A stretch of DNA of 64,000 bases from Vibrio natriegens NBRC 15636 = ATCC 14048 = DSM 759. GTDB taxonomy: Bacteria; Pseudomonadota; Gammaproteobacteria; Enterobacterales; Vibrionaceae. A program made the translations under genes and the position numbers. This document shows, in pieces, positions 34,896 to 43,244 of this stretch. The number at the start of each line of letters is the position of its first letter. Position 1 is the first letter of the stretch. The stretch spans positions 1,674,001-1,738,000 of the forward strand of contig NZ_CP141822.1 in NCBI RefSeq assembly GCF_035621455.1, read 5' to 3'. Under the pieces are notes generated by a model. That model did no database searches. It was not told the DNA's origin and worked only from the letters and a program-made list of their open reading frames with translations.

Positions 34896-35357
34896 CTGGA
34901 CTCCGAGTTCAGCACTTGGCCCCCACTCGCTCCAACCTTTCGTTTTTCTGCTAGCTAAACATTCCGTAGAGCCTGACTAACTGTGTACAGGCTCTTTTAC
35001 TCATCCCATAGCTTTGCTTGTTCATTCTTATTTTGATCAACGCTTCGCACTGAAAACACTCAACCAACGCTAGCGTAAACAAAAGTTGCACTTGCATATT
35101 GTATTTCTGCATCAAAAATACAATAATAATGATTCTTATTTAGAATAAAGAGTTGTCGCAGTGAAATTACGCGGTTTGACGACGTTCAATTAACCGCTAA
35201 CACCACATCGAATCTGCCCGACTTGTAGCAATCTAAGTTGCTTTGTCTTTCATTCACCAGTGACAGACGAAGGCTTATTTAATTAAAACAAAATCAAAGG
35301 TCAGCGAGCCTATCAGAGGATTTAAGAGTCCTTTTGTTGATAAACATAGAGAAGAAA
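34896..35357 (+). other. Intergenic region upstream of iutA
   Basis: About 460 bp. It carries the Fur-like site at 35125-35143. No coding frame or RNA family was recognised in the rest. Confidence 0.5.
35125..35143 (+). promoter_or_regulatory. Candidate Fur box upstream of the siderophore receptor gene
   Basis: The 19-bp segment matches the Fur consensus at 12 of 19 positions, including an unbroken ATAATGAT core. It lies about 215 bp upstream of the iutA start. Iron repression of this family of receptors is well established. Confidence 0.55.
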
Positions 35358-37514
35358 ATGAACAATAAAAAAGGAAGTTTAAAGATTTCCACTGTTGCAC
35401 TTGCCGTAGCCGCTGCAAGTACAGTGTTGGCAGCTCAAGCAGAAGAATACGTCACTGATGAAAAAGTGGTCATTGTTTCAAGCCGCACTCCTAAAGCGAT
35501 CAGTGATATTCCGGGCACAGTTTGGTATATCGACTCCGAACAGATCGAACAAGAATATCGTGGAGGGAAATCGCTTGGTGAGATTCTGGCGTCAACCATT
35601 CCATCGTTAGATGTAAGCAGCGGTGCAAGAACCAATTACGGCCAAAACCTGCGTGGACGTAAGATGCTTGTCATGATTGACGGTGTCTCTTTGCAATCAT
35701 CCCGACAAATCAGTCGATATTTAGATTCCATTGATCCATTTAATATTGATCGCATTGAAGTTCTTTCGGGGGCAACCTCTTTGTATGGTGCTGGCGCTTC
35801 AGGTGGCGTGATTAACATCATAACGAAAAAATCCCAGAGCGAAGATATTGAGTTTGAATCCTTTATTGGTGGGTCTTCAGGCTTTAACTCCAGCGAAGAT
35901 TTTGATTATAAAGTAGGTCAAGCCATCTCTGGTGGCAGTGAAAAGGTTCAAGCCCGCGCTTCTGTTATGTACAGTGAAACACAAGGCTACTTTGATGCTA
36001 ATGGCGACATTGTGACTCCGGACATTTCACAGGGCTCGTTACAGTTTAATAAAACCGTTGATTTTCTAACAACCGCTGGCGTTAATATTTCTGAGACAAA
36101 GAAACTGAATCTTTTGGCACAGTACTATGACAGTCAACAAGATTCGCCTTATGGTCTGTACATTGTCGGTGGCGATTTTGTTGATGTGCGAAAAGGCTTT
36201 GATTCAGACCGCGAACATGGAACCGAACGTATGATGATTAGCGCTTCTTACGTCGACGAGCAGTTCCTCGGACATCAGCTGATTGCAGAAGCTTCCTACC
36301 GTAAAGAAGACCAAACTTACACACCTTATTATCAATCTTCTGGTCAACAAATTACCGATGTTGTTTCGTTAAAAGCGGCGCTGGCGAAAAGCTTTGACCG
36401 ACTAAACATCGTTTATGGCATCGACGCTTATCAGGATAAACTCGACAGCAATCAAGCGCTCTACGATCCAACCATCGCTAACAATTCGGGCAATCTGATC
36501 AACAAAACTTACGCGAAAGTTGGCCGATATCCTGGTATCGAAGTCAGTTCCATTGCTGGATTTGTGCAAACTGATTATGCAATCACTGATGACTGGACCG
36601 TTGAAGGCGGTATTCGTTACCAATACATATCAAACGAGATTGACGATTTTATTGGCTACAGCCAACAGAAGAAAATAGCAGCAGGCAATGGTACTTCCGC
36701 TGATGCCGTCCCGGGCGGTGAAACCGACTACAGTGTTAGCCTATTTAACTTGGGTACGGTTTATCATTTAGATAGCGATTCGCAAATTTGGGCGAACTTC
36801 TCTCAAGGCTTCGACCTAGCAGACCCGGCTAAGTACTATGGACAAGGAGACTACACACTTGTTGGCGATCACTGGCAGCTTAACGATAGCATCAACGTAA
36901 ATAAATCTAAGATGTCGGGCATTAAAACCAACAGCTTTGAACTTGGTTACCGTCTGGATACTGGTGATCTGAATGTACAAACCGCCGCTTATTACTCACA
37001 GTCTGATAAGTCAGTGACATATAACAAGACAACCATGCTCATCGATGAAATTGACGACAAGAAGCGTGTCTACGGTCTGGAAGCGATGGCGTCTTACTGG
37101 ATGAATGACAATATTCAGCTCGGAGCATCGGGTCATTATGTCATCTCAGAAGTCAAAGGCGACGACGGCTGGCAAGACTTTACCGCGGGTGAAGCGAGTA
37201 CCTCAAAAGCGAACGCGTGGGCGGGTTGGGTTGACTCGGAGCTATCAGTAAAAGTCCAAAGCCAAACCATGTTTGACTACAAAGATGACGATAAAAATGA
37301 ACTCAATGGCTACACCGTGTTTGATCTCGTCGGTAACTATCAACTTCCCGTTGGTAGCCTAGGCTTTGGTATTCAAAACCTGTTCGATAAAGATTACACC
37401 ACCATCTGGGGTCAGCGAGCTCAAATTGTGTATTCGTCTCATTACGAATCAGCAGCCTACGATTACAAAGGCCGTGGAAGAACGTTTGTTCTGAACTATC
37501 AAGTGAAGTACTAA
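35358..37514 (+). CDS. iutA: Ferric aerobactin-type TonB-dependent receptor IutA
   Basis: A 718-aa outer-membrane receptor. A signal peptide (cleavage after AAQA) precedes a plug domain with TonB-box-like KVVIVSS and the conserved LDVSSGARTNYGQNLRGR, then a 22-stranded barrel ending in Y-V-K-Y. It follows E. coli IutA along the full length (for example LDSIDPFNIDRIEVLSGATS and GYAQQ/GYSQQKKIAAGNGTS regions), so aerobactin-type hydroxamates are the likely ligand. The chosen ATG at 35358 has a purine-rich site; one 8 codons upstream is less likely. No aerobactin biosynthesis or ABC importer genes are adjacent. Transcription probably depends on Fur. Confidence 0.92.
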   Translation: MNNKKGSLKISTVALAVAAASTVLAAQAEEYVTDEKVVIVSSRTPKAISDIPGTVWYIDSEQIEQEYRGGKSLGEILASTIPSLDVSSGARTNYGQNLRGRKMLVMIDGVSLQSSRQISRYLDSIDPFNIDRIEVLSGATSLYGAGASGGVINIITKKSQSEDIEFESFIGGSSGFNSSEDFDYKVGQAISGGSEKVQARASVMYSETQGYFDANGDIVTPDISQGSLQFNKTVDFLTTAGVNISETKKLNLLAQYYDSQQDSPYGLYIVGGDFVDVRKGFDSDREHGTERMMISASYVDEQFLGHQLIAEASYRKEDQTYTPYYQSSGQQITDVVSLKAALAKSFDRLNIVYGIDAYQDKLDSNQALYDPTIANNSGNLINKTYAKVGRYPGIEVSSIAGFVQTDYAITDDWTVEGGIRYQYISNEIDDFIGYSQQKKIAAGNGTSADAVPGGETDYSVSLFNLGTVYHLDSDSQIWANFSQGFDLADPAKYYGQGDYTLVGDHWQLNDSINVNKSKMSGIKTNSFELGYRLDTGDLNVQTAAYYSQSDKSVTYNKTTMLIDEIDDKKRVYGLEAMASYWMNDNIQLGASGHYVISEVKGDDGWQDFTAGEASTSKANAWAGWVDSELSVKVQSQTMFDYKDDDKNELNGYTVFDLVGNYQLPVGSLGFGIQNLFDKDYTTIWGQRAQIVYSSHYESAAYDYKGRGRTFVLNYQVKY

Positions 37515-37552
37515 TCCGTACAACTTGAAAAACCATTCAAATAGAATAACGA

Positions 37553-37580
37553 AAAAGCCTCACAAAGATGTGAGGCTTAA
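37553..37580 (+). terminator. Terminator of iutA, convergent with the Nudix gene
   Basis: AAGCCTCACA-AAGA-TGTGAGGCTT stem, 10 bp, with A-run before and short T-run after; likely usable in both directions. Confidence 0.75.
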
Positions 37581-37603
37581 TTGTATCTGGTTGCAAGTGA
37601 GTC

Positions 37604-39055
37604 CTATTCGACGTCCAGTACTCTGCTTTTCAAACGCTTGGCTTGAGTCAATTTTCTTACCAGAAGCGTGAATAACAGCATCAACATTGGATATTGCAGC
37701 GTGATAAATACCAGAGACCAAAAGCCGCTGTACGATACGCTCGTTGCTGAATACAGGTACAACTGCTGTGCCAATATCAAAGCCAAAATAACAAAAACGG
37801 CCTGTCTGGTACTTAACTGCACTTGGGATTTATCAAACGTCAAAACGATCACAGAGGCCGCCATCAGAATAGCGAGCCAGTTGCCAAATACAGGTAACGG
37901 CCAAACAACACAAATCACCGCCGTAAATACCGTCATAGCCAACCACACTCCTTTCGAGGTGAGCAACTGATCAACATGTATCTCCGGGTTTACTTCCAAA
38001 CGCAGAATATGCCAAGCGACCAAAATACCCAACAACGCCCCCAGCAACATATCCAAGATAAAAGCCGTACCAAGGAAGAACTTAGCCAGCACAACAAGCA
38101 GCGTCATACCAATAATCAGCCCCGTTGAACCATTAACGCCAAAGTTACCATTTTTGTGGAATAGAAAAGTGAGCACACAGCACCACACTGCGATAGGCAA
38201 GCTTGGAAAACTGAAACCGAAGCTGTGTGTAAGCTCGACCACTGGCATATAAACATGCGGTCTTGGTAATGAAAACCCCTGCTGCGCGACAAGTATCATT
38301 ACTGACGTTACTGAAATTGCGAAAAATAGTCGAAAAACAAACCGGCTACCAAATCGCATCATCACGAACGGGAACAAAAACAGTAAAATGGTTGGTGCCG
38401 TGAGCTCTAAAATCATTTCGGCAGCCTGAGAAGCCGTCTGAAAACTGGTTGCTGACAATGAGCCGACCCAGTTTTGTAACTCCATCATCCAATCCAGTTC
38501 GATCTGACGAAACGATGGAGCAGACTCAATCAAATGATTAATGTAATGCACTGGTTGATGCGTCGCATCGTTGAAATAACCAACGACCGTTTGCCACTGT
38601 GCGGGATAACGATAAGTAGAAACGGGAAGCTGTTCTGGTGTTAGCAACATTGCTGACGCAATTTCGACACCATAATGTGGCGCAAACCAAATTGGTAGCT
38701 CATTTCCCCCCATCGAATTGATCATTGAGTAAGAAATGATCTCCGAATCTGACACACAGTCAAAGAAAACGGCCGTCTCAGTGCGGCCTAACTCTTTGCC
38801 CACCGTTACGACTAATCCGGTTTCTTCCCAAGTTTCCCTTTGAGCAGCGGCTCTTGGTTGTTCGCCTTCAATTATTGTGCCTCCGGGCAAAGAAATTCGA
38901 TTGGTTAGGATCTCGTGAATCAATACCAATTTATCATCTGCTCGCACAACACATAGTGCGCCTTTTACTGACTCTGAAGACGACGACGCTGCAATAGCGG
39001 GGGAACTACCCAGTAATACGCAGTAAAGAGTGAGGAAAAATAACTGTCTCAACAC
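37604..39055 (-). CDS. Secreted/periplasmic Nudix domain fused to a PAP2-like membrane domain
   Basis: A 483-aa fusion. The N-terminal signal sequence (cleavage near IAASSS) puts the Nudix domain outside the cytoplasm. A complete Nudix box is present (GGTIIEGEQPRAAAQRETWEETGL written in parts: GTIIEGE, REtWEETGL). The C-terminal half has six or more membrane spans of PAP2 type. The three PAP2 phosphatase motifs are degenerate: the K...RP motif reads QGFSLPRP, PSGH reads PSLP, and the last motif reads AKFFLGTAFILD with the catalytic His missing. The Nudix domain should hydrolyse a nucleoside-diphosphate-linked or prenyl-type substrate; the PAP2 part may be only a membrane anchor or transporter. 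Convergent with iutA. Confidence 0.8.
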   Translation of the reverse strand: MLRQLFFLTLYCVLLGSSPAIAASSSSESVKGALCVVRADDKLVLIHEILTNRISLPGGTIIEGEQPRAAAQRETWEETGLVVTVGKELGRTETAVFFDCVSDSEIISYSMINSMGGNELPIWFAPHYGVEIASAMLLTPEQLPVSTYRYPAQWQTVVGYFNDATHQPVHYINHLIESAPSFRQIELDWMMELQNWVGSLSATSFQTASQAAEMILELTAPTILLFLFPFVMMRFGSRFVFRLFFAISVTSVMILVAQQGFSLPRPHVYMPVVELTHSFGFSFPSLPIAVWCCVLTFLFHKNGNFGVNGSTGLIIGMTLLVVLAKFFLGTAFILDMLLGALLGILVAWHILRLEVNPEIHVDQLLTSKGVWLAMTVFTAVICVVWPLPVFGNWLAILMAASVIVLTFDKSQVQLSTRQAVFVILALILAQQLYLYSATSVSYSGFWSLVFITLQYPMLMLLFTLLVRKLTQAKRLKSRVLDVE

Positions 39056-39458
39056 AAAATGTAACCTTTAATAATAACCGACGTGTGAAGGCAGCGATAC
39101 TGATAGAATTTGAAAAACTTAGTGATGCCTTATGCGTATGATACATAAGACCGGGGAAGTTAGAGATAAAAAATTAATCTAACGCTGACATTACCCGGAC
39201 ATAATGCGTAATTGCGATGGCAATTCTGACAGTTATATGGGTTCATGTCAGGAAAATTTCTGCTCCATGTTTAAATTCTCAGTTCTGCAACTGAGATTAG
39301 GCGCATTTGTTTAAAATGAATAATTTCTAGCAATGTTTTGGAAATACGCCATCCTTCATGAAATGCAACTAAATGCACATACATATTGTTCTCCGAAATA
39401 AGGCCGTTCGGATTTAATCAGAGTCACCGGCCCTTATCAGGCAAGATCAGCCGTATTC
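39056..39458. other. Intergenic region with hairpins
   Basis: About 400 bp without a plausible gene. It contains an 8-bp-stem, 4-nt-loop hairpin (TCTCAGTT-CTGC-AACTGAGA, 39277-39296) and an imperfect stem (ATAAGGCCG ... CGGCCCTTAT, about 39399-39440) that may act as the terminator of the downstream minus-strand acetyltransferase. Confidence 0.45.
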
Positions 39459-39935
39459 TTAAGCAATGGGTTTTCTTAAGCAATGAATGTGGTGACCAAA
39501 CCCCTGCTTTTCATAGAGCGCTAACGCTTGTTGATTAAAGTTCCATACTTCGACAAACATCTGCTTCGCGCCATAATTAATAAAAGTGGATTCAATTCTA
39601 TCAAGCAGTGCTTTTGCGACCCCTTGCTTTCTGAACTCAGGCAACACGTACAGTTCATCAACACTGCCCATCATCACAGGCTTACTGACGACAGAAATTA
39701 GCTCACAGAAGTGCCCAGAAACAAACCCTATAATTTCATCGTCCTTTGCAGCGACATAAACCAGACATTCTGGGTTATCTATATAGCGTCCGATGCTTTT
39801 CTCTTCTTCAATTTCTTCTGCCGTTTTAAACAGTTCCGGTGATTGAACATGATGCTCATCATGCAAGTCAAACATAAGGTCATTGAGAATAGAGATGTCG
39901 TCAAAACACGCCGATTTAATTACAAATGCACTCAT
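39459..39935 (-). CDS. GNAT acetyltransferase
   Basis: A 158-aa GNAT-fold protein. Motif A is YVLPEFRKQGVAKALLDRIE near residue 105, and the C-terminal FNQQALALYEKQGFGHH matches the family. The N-terminus SAFVIKSACFDDISILNDL is the usual first strand and helix. Acceptor unknown. It is a single gene, upstream (in minus direction) of nothing obvious and separated from prpE by a terminator. Confidence 0.83.
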   Translation of the reverse strand: MSAFVIKSACFDDISILNDLMFDLHDEHHVQSPELFKTAEEIEEEKSIGRYIDNPECLVYVAAKDDEIIGFVSGHFCELISVVSKPVMMGSVDELYVLPEFRKQGVAKALLDRIESTFINYGAKQMFVEVWNFNQQALALYEKQGFGHHIHCLRKPIA

Positions 39936-40065
39936 AAAAAAGCTTACTAAAATTTGAACCTTTGTAGTTTGTGACCAAAGTAGAGGGATAGCAAGTCACT
40001 AGGATCAATAAAGTCGTTATTTGGTTATTCTTACTGCGACCATATTGAAATTACCACCCGCCGGA

Positions 40066-40100
40066 AAGAAAAAAGCCCCTGCAGGGATTGCAGGGGCAAA
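40066..40100 (-). terminator. Terminator of the prp operon
   Basis: GCCCCTGCA pairs with TGCAGGGGC over a 5-nt loop; on the minus strand a run of T follows. It is about 27 bp after the prpE stop. Confidence 0.88.
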
Positions 40101-40126
40101 ACATTAAACGTGGAATAGATTAAACG

Positions 40127-42004
40127 CTATCGACGAAGAACACGCTCGATTTCACTCAGACTGGTTGGATCGTCAATGGTTGATGGAACCGTGTACTTCT
40201 CACCATCAGCAATTTGGCGAATGGTTCGACGTAAGATTTTCCCTGAACGCGTTTTCGGTAAGCGATCAACGACCAGCGCATGCTTAAAGCAGGCAACCGC
40301 ACCGATCTCACTACGTACTTTTCCAACCAACTCACCTTCCAGATCCAACTCGTCAACTTTAACGCCGTCTTTCAGTACCACAAAGCCAAGTGGAAGCTGC
40401 CCTTTCAGATCATCGTGAATGCCAACTACAGCACATTCTGCGATGGCTGGGTGACCACCAACGATCTCCTCCATCTCACCAGTAGAGAGGCGGTGACCAG
40501 CGACGTTAATCACATCATCAATACGTCCCATGATGAATAGGTAGCCGTCTTCGTCGAGATAACCACCGTCACCCGACACATAGTAGCCTGGGAACTGGCT
40601 CAGATAACCTGTCTCAAAACGATCATGGTTACGCCATACGGTTGGTAAACAGCTTGGCGGCAACGGACGTTTTAGCGCAACGAAACCTTGCTGATTGGCT
40701 TTCACTGGCTCACCAAGTTCATCAAGAATTTCAACTTGATAACCCGGAATTGGCTTTGTCGAAGATCCGGCTTTAACTGGCATCATTTCAATACCTGTTG
40801 GGTTACCCGCGATAGCCCAACCCGTTTCGGTTTGCCACCAGTGATCGATAACCGGTTTGTCGGCTTTGCTTTGCACCCATTCAAGAGTTGGAGGGTCCAA
40901 ACGCTCACCAGCCATAAAGATGGTTTTGAGATTAGACAGATCGTAATGTTTTAAAAACTCACCTTCCGGGTCTTCTTTCTTAATCGCGCGGAATGCGGTA
41001 GGTGCAGAGAACAAGGCATCTACTTTGTACTCATCACATACCCGCCAGAAAGCTCCCGGATTAGGCGTTCTAACCGGTTTGCCTTCAAACAGTATCGTTG
41101 TACAGCCATGAATCAATGGTGCGTAAACAATGTAAGAGTGCCCTACTACCCAGCCAACATCAGATGCAGCCCAGAACACGCCACCCTGTGGAATATTGTA
41201 AATGGCACTCATTGAGTACTTCAGCGCTACCGCATGGCCACCGTTGTCACGAACCACGCCTTTCGGTTTACCCGTCGTACCTGATGTGTAAAGGATGTAG
41301 AGCGGATCGGTCGCCAGTACTGGTACACAAGCGTGTGGAAGTGCTTGGCTGTACTCTTGCTGCCAATCCAGATCTCTTTCTTGGTTTAGCTCGGCTTCAC
41401 ATTCCGGACGCTGGAAAACAAACACTTTCTCTGGCTTCCAACGGCTATCCATGATGGCTTTGTCCACCATTGGCTTGTATGGAATGATTTTGCTGATTTC
41501 GATACCACACGATGCCGTCATGATGACTTTAGGCTCGGCATCTTCAATACGCACTGCCAGCTCATTTGGTGCAAAGCCACCAAACACGACTGAGTGAATC
41601 GCGCCTAAACGTGCACACGCAAGCATCGCCATTGCCGCTTCTGGGATCATCGGCATGTAAATAACGACTCGGTCGCCTTTTTCTACACCTTGAGCAGACA
41701 ACATACCGGCAACTTTCGCGACTTGATCGCGCAGCTCAGTGTAGGTATAGGTCTTTTTATTCCCTGTCACTGGTGAATCATAAATAAGAGCGGCGGTATC
41801 ACCTCGACCTTGTTCACAATGGTAATCCAGTGCTAGCCAAGACGTGTTCATCACGCCATCTGGGAACCAACGCTCAATACCGTTTTCATCAGTATTCAAG
41901 ATGGTCTTTGGAGATTCGAACCAGTCGATATTCTCCGCTTGAGCGCGCCAAAAACTCTCCGGTTCGTTTTTCGCCCATAAATATTCTTTTTCGTATGAAG
42001 ACAT
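40127..42004 (-). CDS. prpE: Propionyl-CoA synthetase
   Basis: A 625-aa acyl-CoA synthetase of the ANL superfamily that activates propionate to propionyl-CoA. The AMP-binding P-loop is YTSGTTGKPKG, the A8 hinge is in GRIDDVINVAGHRLSTGEME, and the catalytic Lys is in TRSGKILRRTIRQIADG. Start: ATG at 42004 with GGAGGAAG upstream; 22 more upstream codons lack support. The N-terminus (MSSYEKEYLWAKNEPESFWR) is the AcsA/PrpE cap. It is last in the prp operon, starting 34 bp after prpF ends. Length fits PrpE (about 628). Confidence 0.95.
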   Translation of the reverse strand: MSSYEKEYLWAKNEPESFWRAQAENIDWFESPKTILNTDENGIERWFPDGVMNTSWLALDYHCEQGRGDTAALIYDSPVTGNKKTYTYTELRDQVAKVAGMLSAQGVEKGDRVVIYMPMIPEAAMAMLACARLGAIHSVVFGGFAPNELAVRIEDAEPKVIMTASCGIEISKIIPYKPMVDKAIMDSRWKPEKVFVFQRPECEAELNQERDLDWQQEYSQALPHACVPVLATDPLYILYTSGTTGKPKGVVRDNGGHAVALKYSMSAIYNIPQGGVFWAASDVGWVVGHSYIVYAPLIHGCTTILFEGKPVRTPNPGAFWRVCDEYKVDALFSAPTAFRAIKKEDPEGEFLKHYDLSNLKTIFMAGERLDPPTLEWVQSKADKPVIDHWWQTETGWAIAGNPTGIEMMPVKAGSSTKPIPGYQVEILDELGEPVKANQQGFVALKRPLPPSCLPTVWRNHDRFETGYLSQFPGYYVSGDGGYLDEDGYLFIMGRIDDVINVAGHRLSTGEMEEIVGGHPAIAECAVVGIHDDLKGQLPLGFVVLKDGVKVDELDLEGELVGKVRSEIGAVACFKHALVVDRLPKTRSGKILRRTIRQIADGEKYTVPSTIDDPTSLSEIERVLRR

Positions 42005-42038
42005 ATTGCTTCCTCCAGTATGTCCTGACATTGCTTCT

Positions 42039-43235
42039 CTATTCAAAGACATTGGAGGGTACACGCACAAATCCCTCCATTAGTATTCTCGCACTTCGGC
42101 TCATGATGGCTTTTTGTACCACCCAGCCCTGTTCAGTTTGCTTCGCTTGTGCCCCAACTTTTAACGTTCCTGATGGGTGGCCAAAAGTCACCGACTCTTT
42201 TTCACCGCCACCAGCTGCTAGGTTAACTAGCGTTCCCGGCACACACGCTGCAGACGCGATAGCAACGGCTGCTGTTCCCATCATTGCATGGTGAAGCTTG
42301 CCCATCGACAACGCGCGGACAAGCACATCGATATCCGAATCATTCACCGCTTTGCCGCTTGAAGACAGGTAGCTTTTCGGTTTGGATACAAAAGCGATTT
42401 TTGGTGTGTGCTGGCGTGTCTGAGCTTCTTCTAGTTCAGAAATCAGACCCATTTTTAACGCGCCATGAGCTCGGATCGATTCAAACATTGCCAATGCAGC
42501 GTCATCGTTATTGATATCATCTTGTAGCTCAGTACCCTGATAGCCAATCGATTCAGCATCAATGAAAATGGTCGGAATACCCGCGTTGATAAACGTGGCA
42601 TTGAAGGTGCCTACATCAGGCACCACCAAATCATCGACTAAGTTACCCGTTGGGAACATACTGCCTTCACCGTCCGCCGGGTCAACAAAGTCCACTTGAA
42701 TCTCTGCCGCTGGGAATGTCACGCCATCGAGTTCAAACTCGCCGGTTTCTTGCACGAAACCATTGACGATTGGCACGTGGATCAAGATGGTTTTGCTGAT
42801 GTTCACCTGCCAAACGCGCACAGTTACGATTCCATTTTCAGGAATGCGATCTTGTGGAATCAGGCCAGCATGAATGGCGAAGGGACCAACTGCCGCAGAC
42901 AAATTGCCGCAGTTACCACTCCAGTCTACGAATGGCTTATCGATCGACACTTGGCCAAACAAATAATCAACGTCATGATCGTCTTGGCTACTGCGCGAAA
43001 CAATTACCGTTTTACTGGTGCTTGAGGTTGCGCCACCCATACCGTCGATTTGCTTTGCATAAGGATCAGGGCTGCCGATAACACGTAACAACAGATTGTC
43101 ACGCGCGGCTCCAGCCACTTGCGCTTCTTGAGGCAAATCTTCGAGGTTGAAAAAGACCCCTTTACTCGTGCCGCCACGCATATACGTCGCCGGCACTTTG
43201 ATTTGGCTCATTTGATTCGGAGTATTGTTTTCCAT
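42039..43235 (-). CDS. prpF: 2-Methylaconitate cis-trans isomerase
   Basis: A 398-aa PrpF-family protein. It has the conserved RGGTSKGVFF near residue 20 and the DGMGGATSSTSKTVIV segment. PrpF works with AcnD to handle 2-methylaconitate in the methylcitrate cycle. The ATG at 43235 has AAGGAG five bases upstream; a GTG two codons earlier overlaps that site and is less likely. It begins 9 bp after the acnD stop. The conserved residue set and operon position leave little doubt. Confidence 0.95.
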   Translation of the reverse strand: MENNTPNQMSQIKVPATYMRGGTSKGVFFNLEDLPQEAQVAGAARDNLLLRVIGSPDPYAKQIDGMGGATSSTSKTVIVSRSSQDDHDVDYLFGQVSIDKPFVDWSGNCGNLSAAVGPFAIHAGLIPQDRIPENGIVTVRVWQVNISKTILIHVPIVNGFVQETGEFELDGVTFPAAEIQVDFVDPADGEGSMFPTGNLVDDLVVPDVGTFNATFINAGIPTIFIDAESIGYQGTELQDDINNDDAALAMFESIRAHGALKMGLISELEEAQTRQHTPKIAFVSKPKSYLSSSGKAVNDSDIDVLVRALSMGKLHHAMMGTAAVAIASAACVPGTLVNLAAGGGEKESVTFGHPSGTLKVGAQAKQTEQGWVVQKAIMSRSARILMEGFVRVPSNVFE

Positions 43236-43244
43236 AACCACTCC

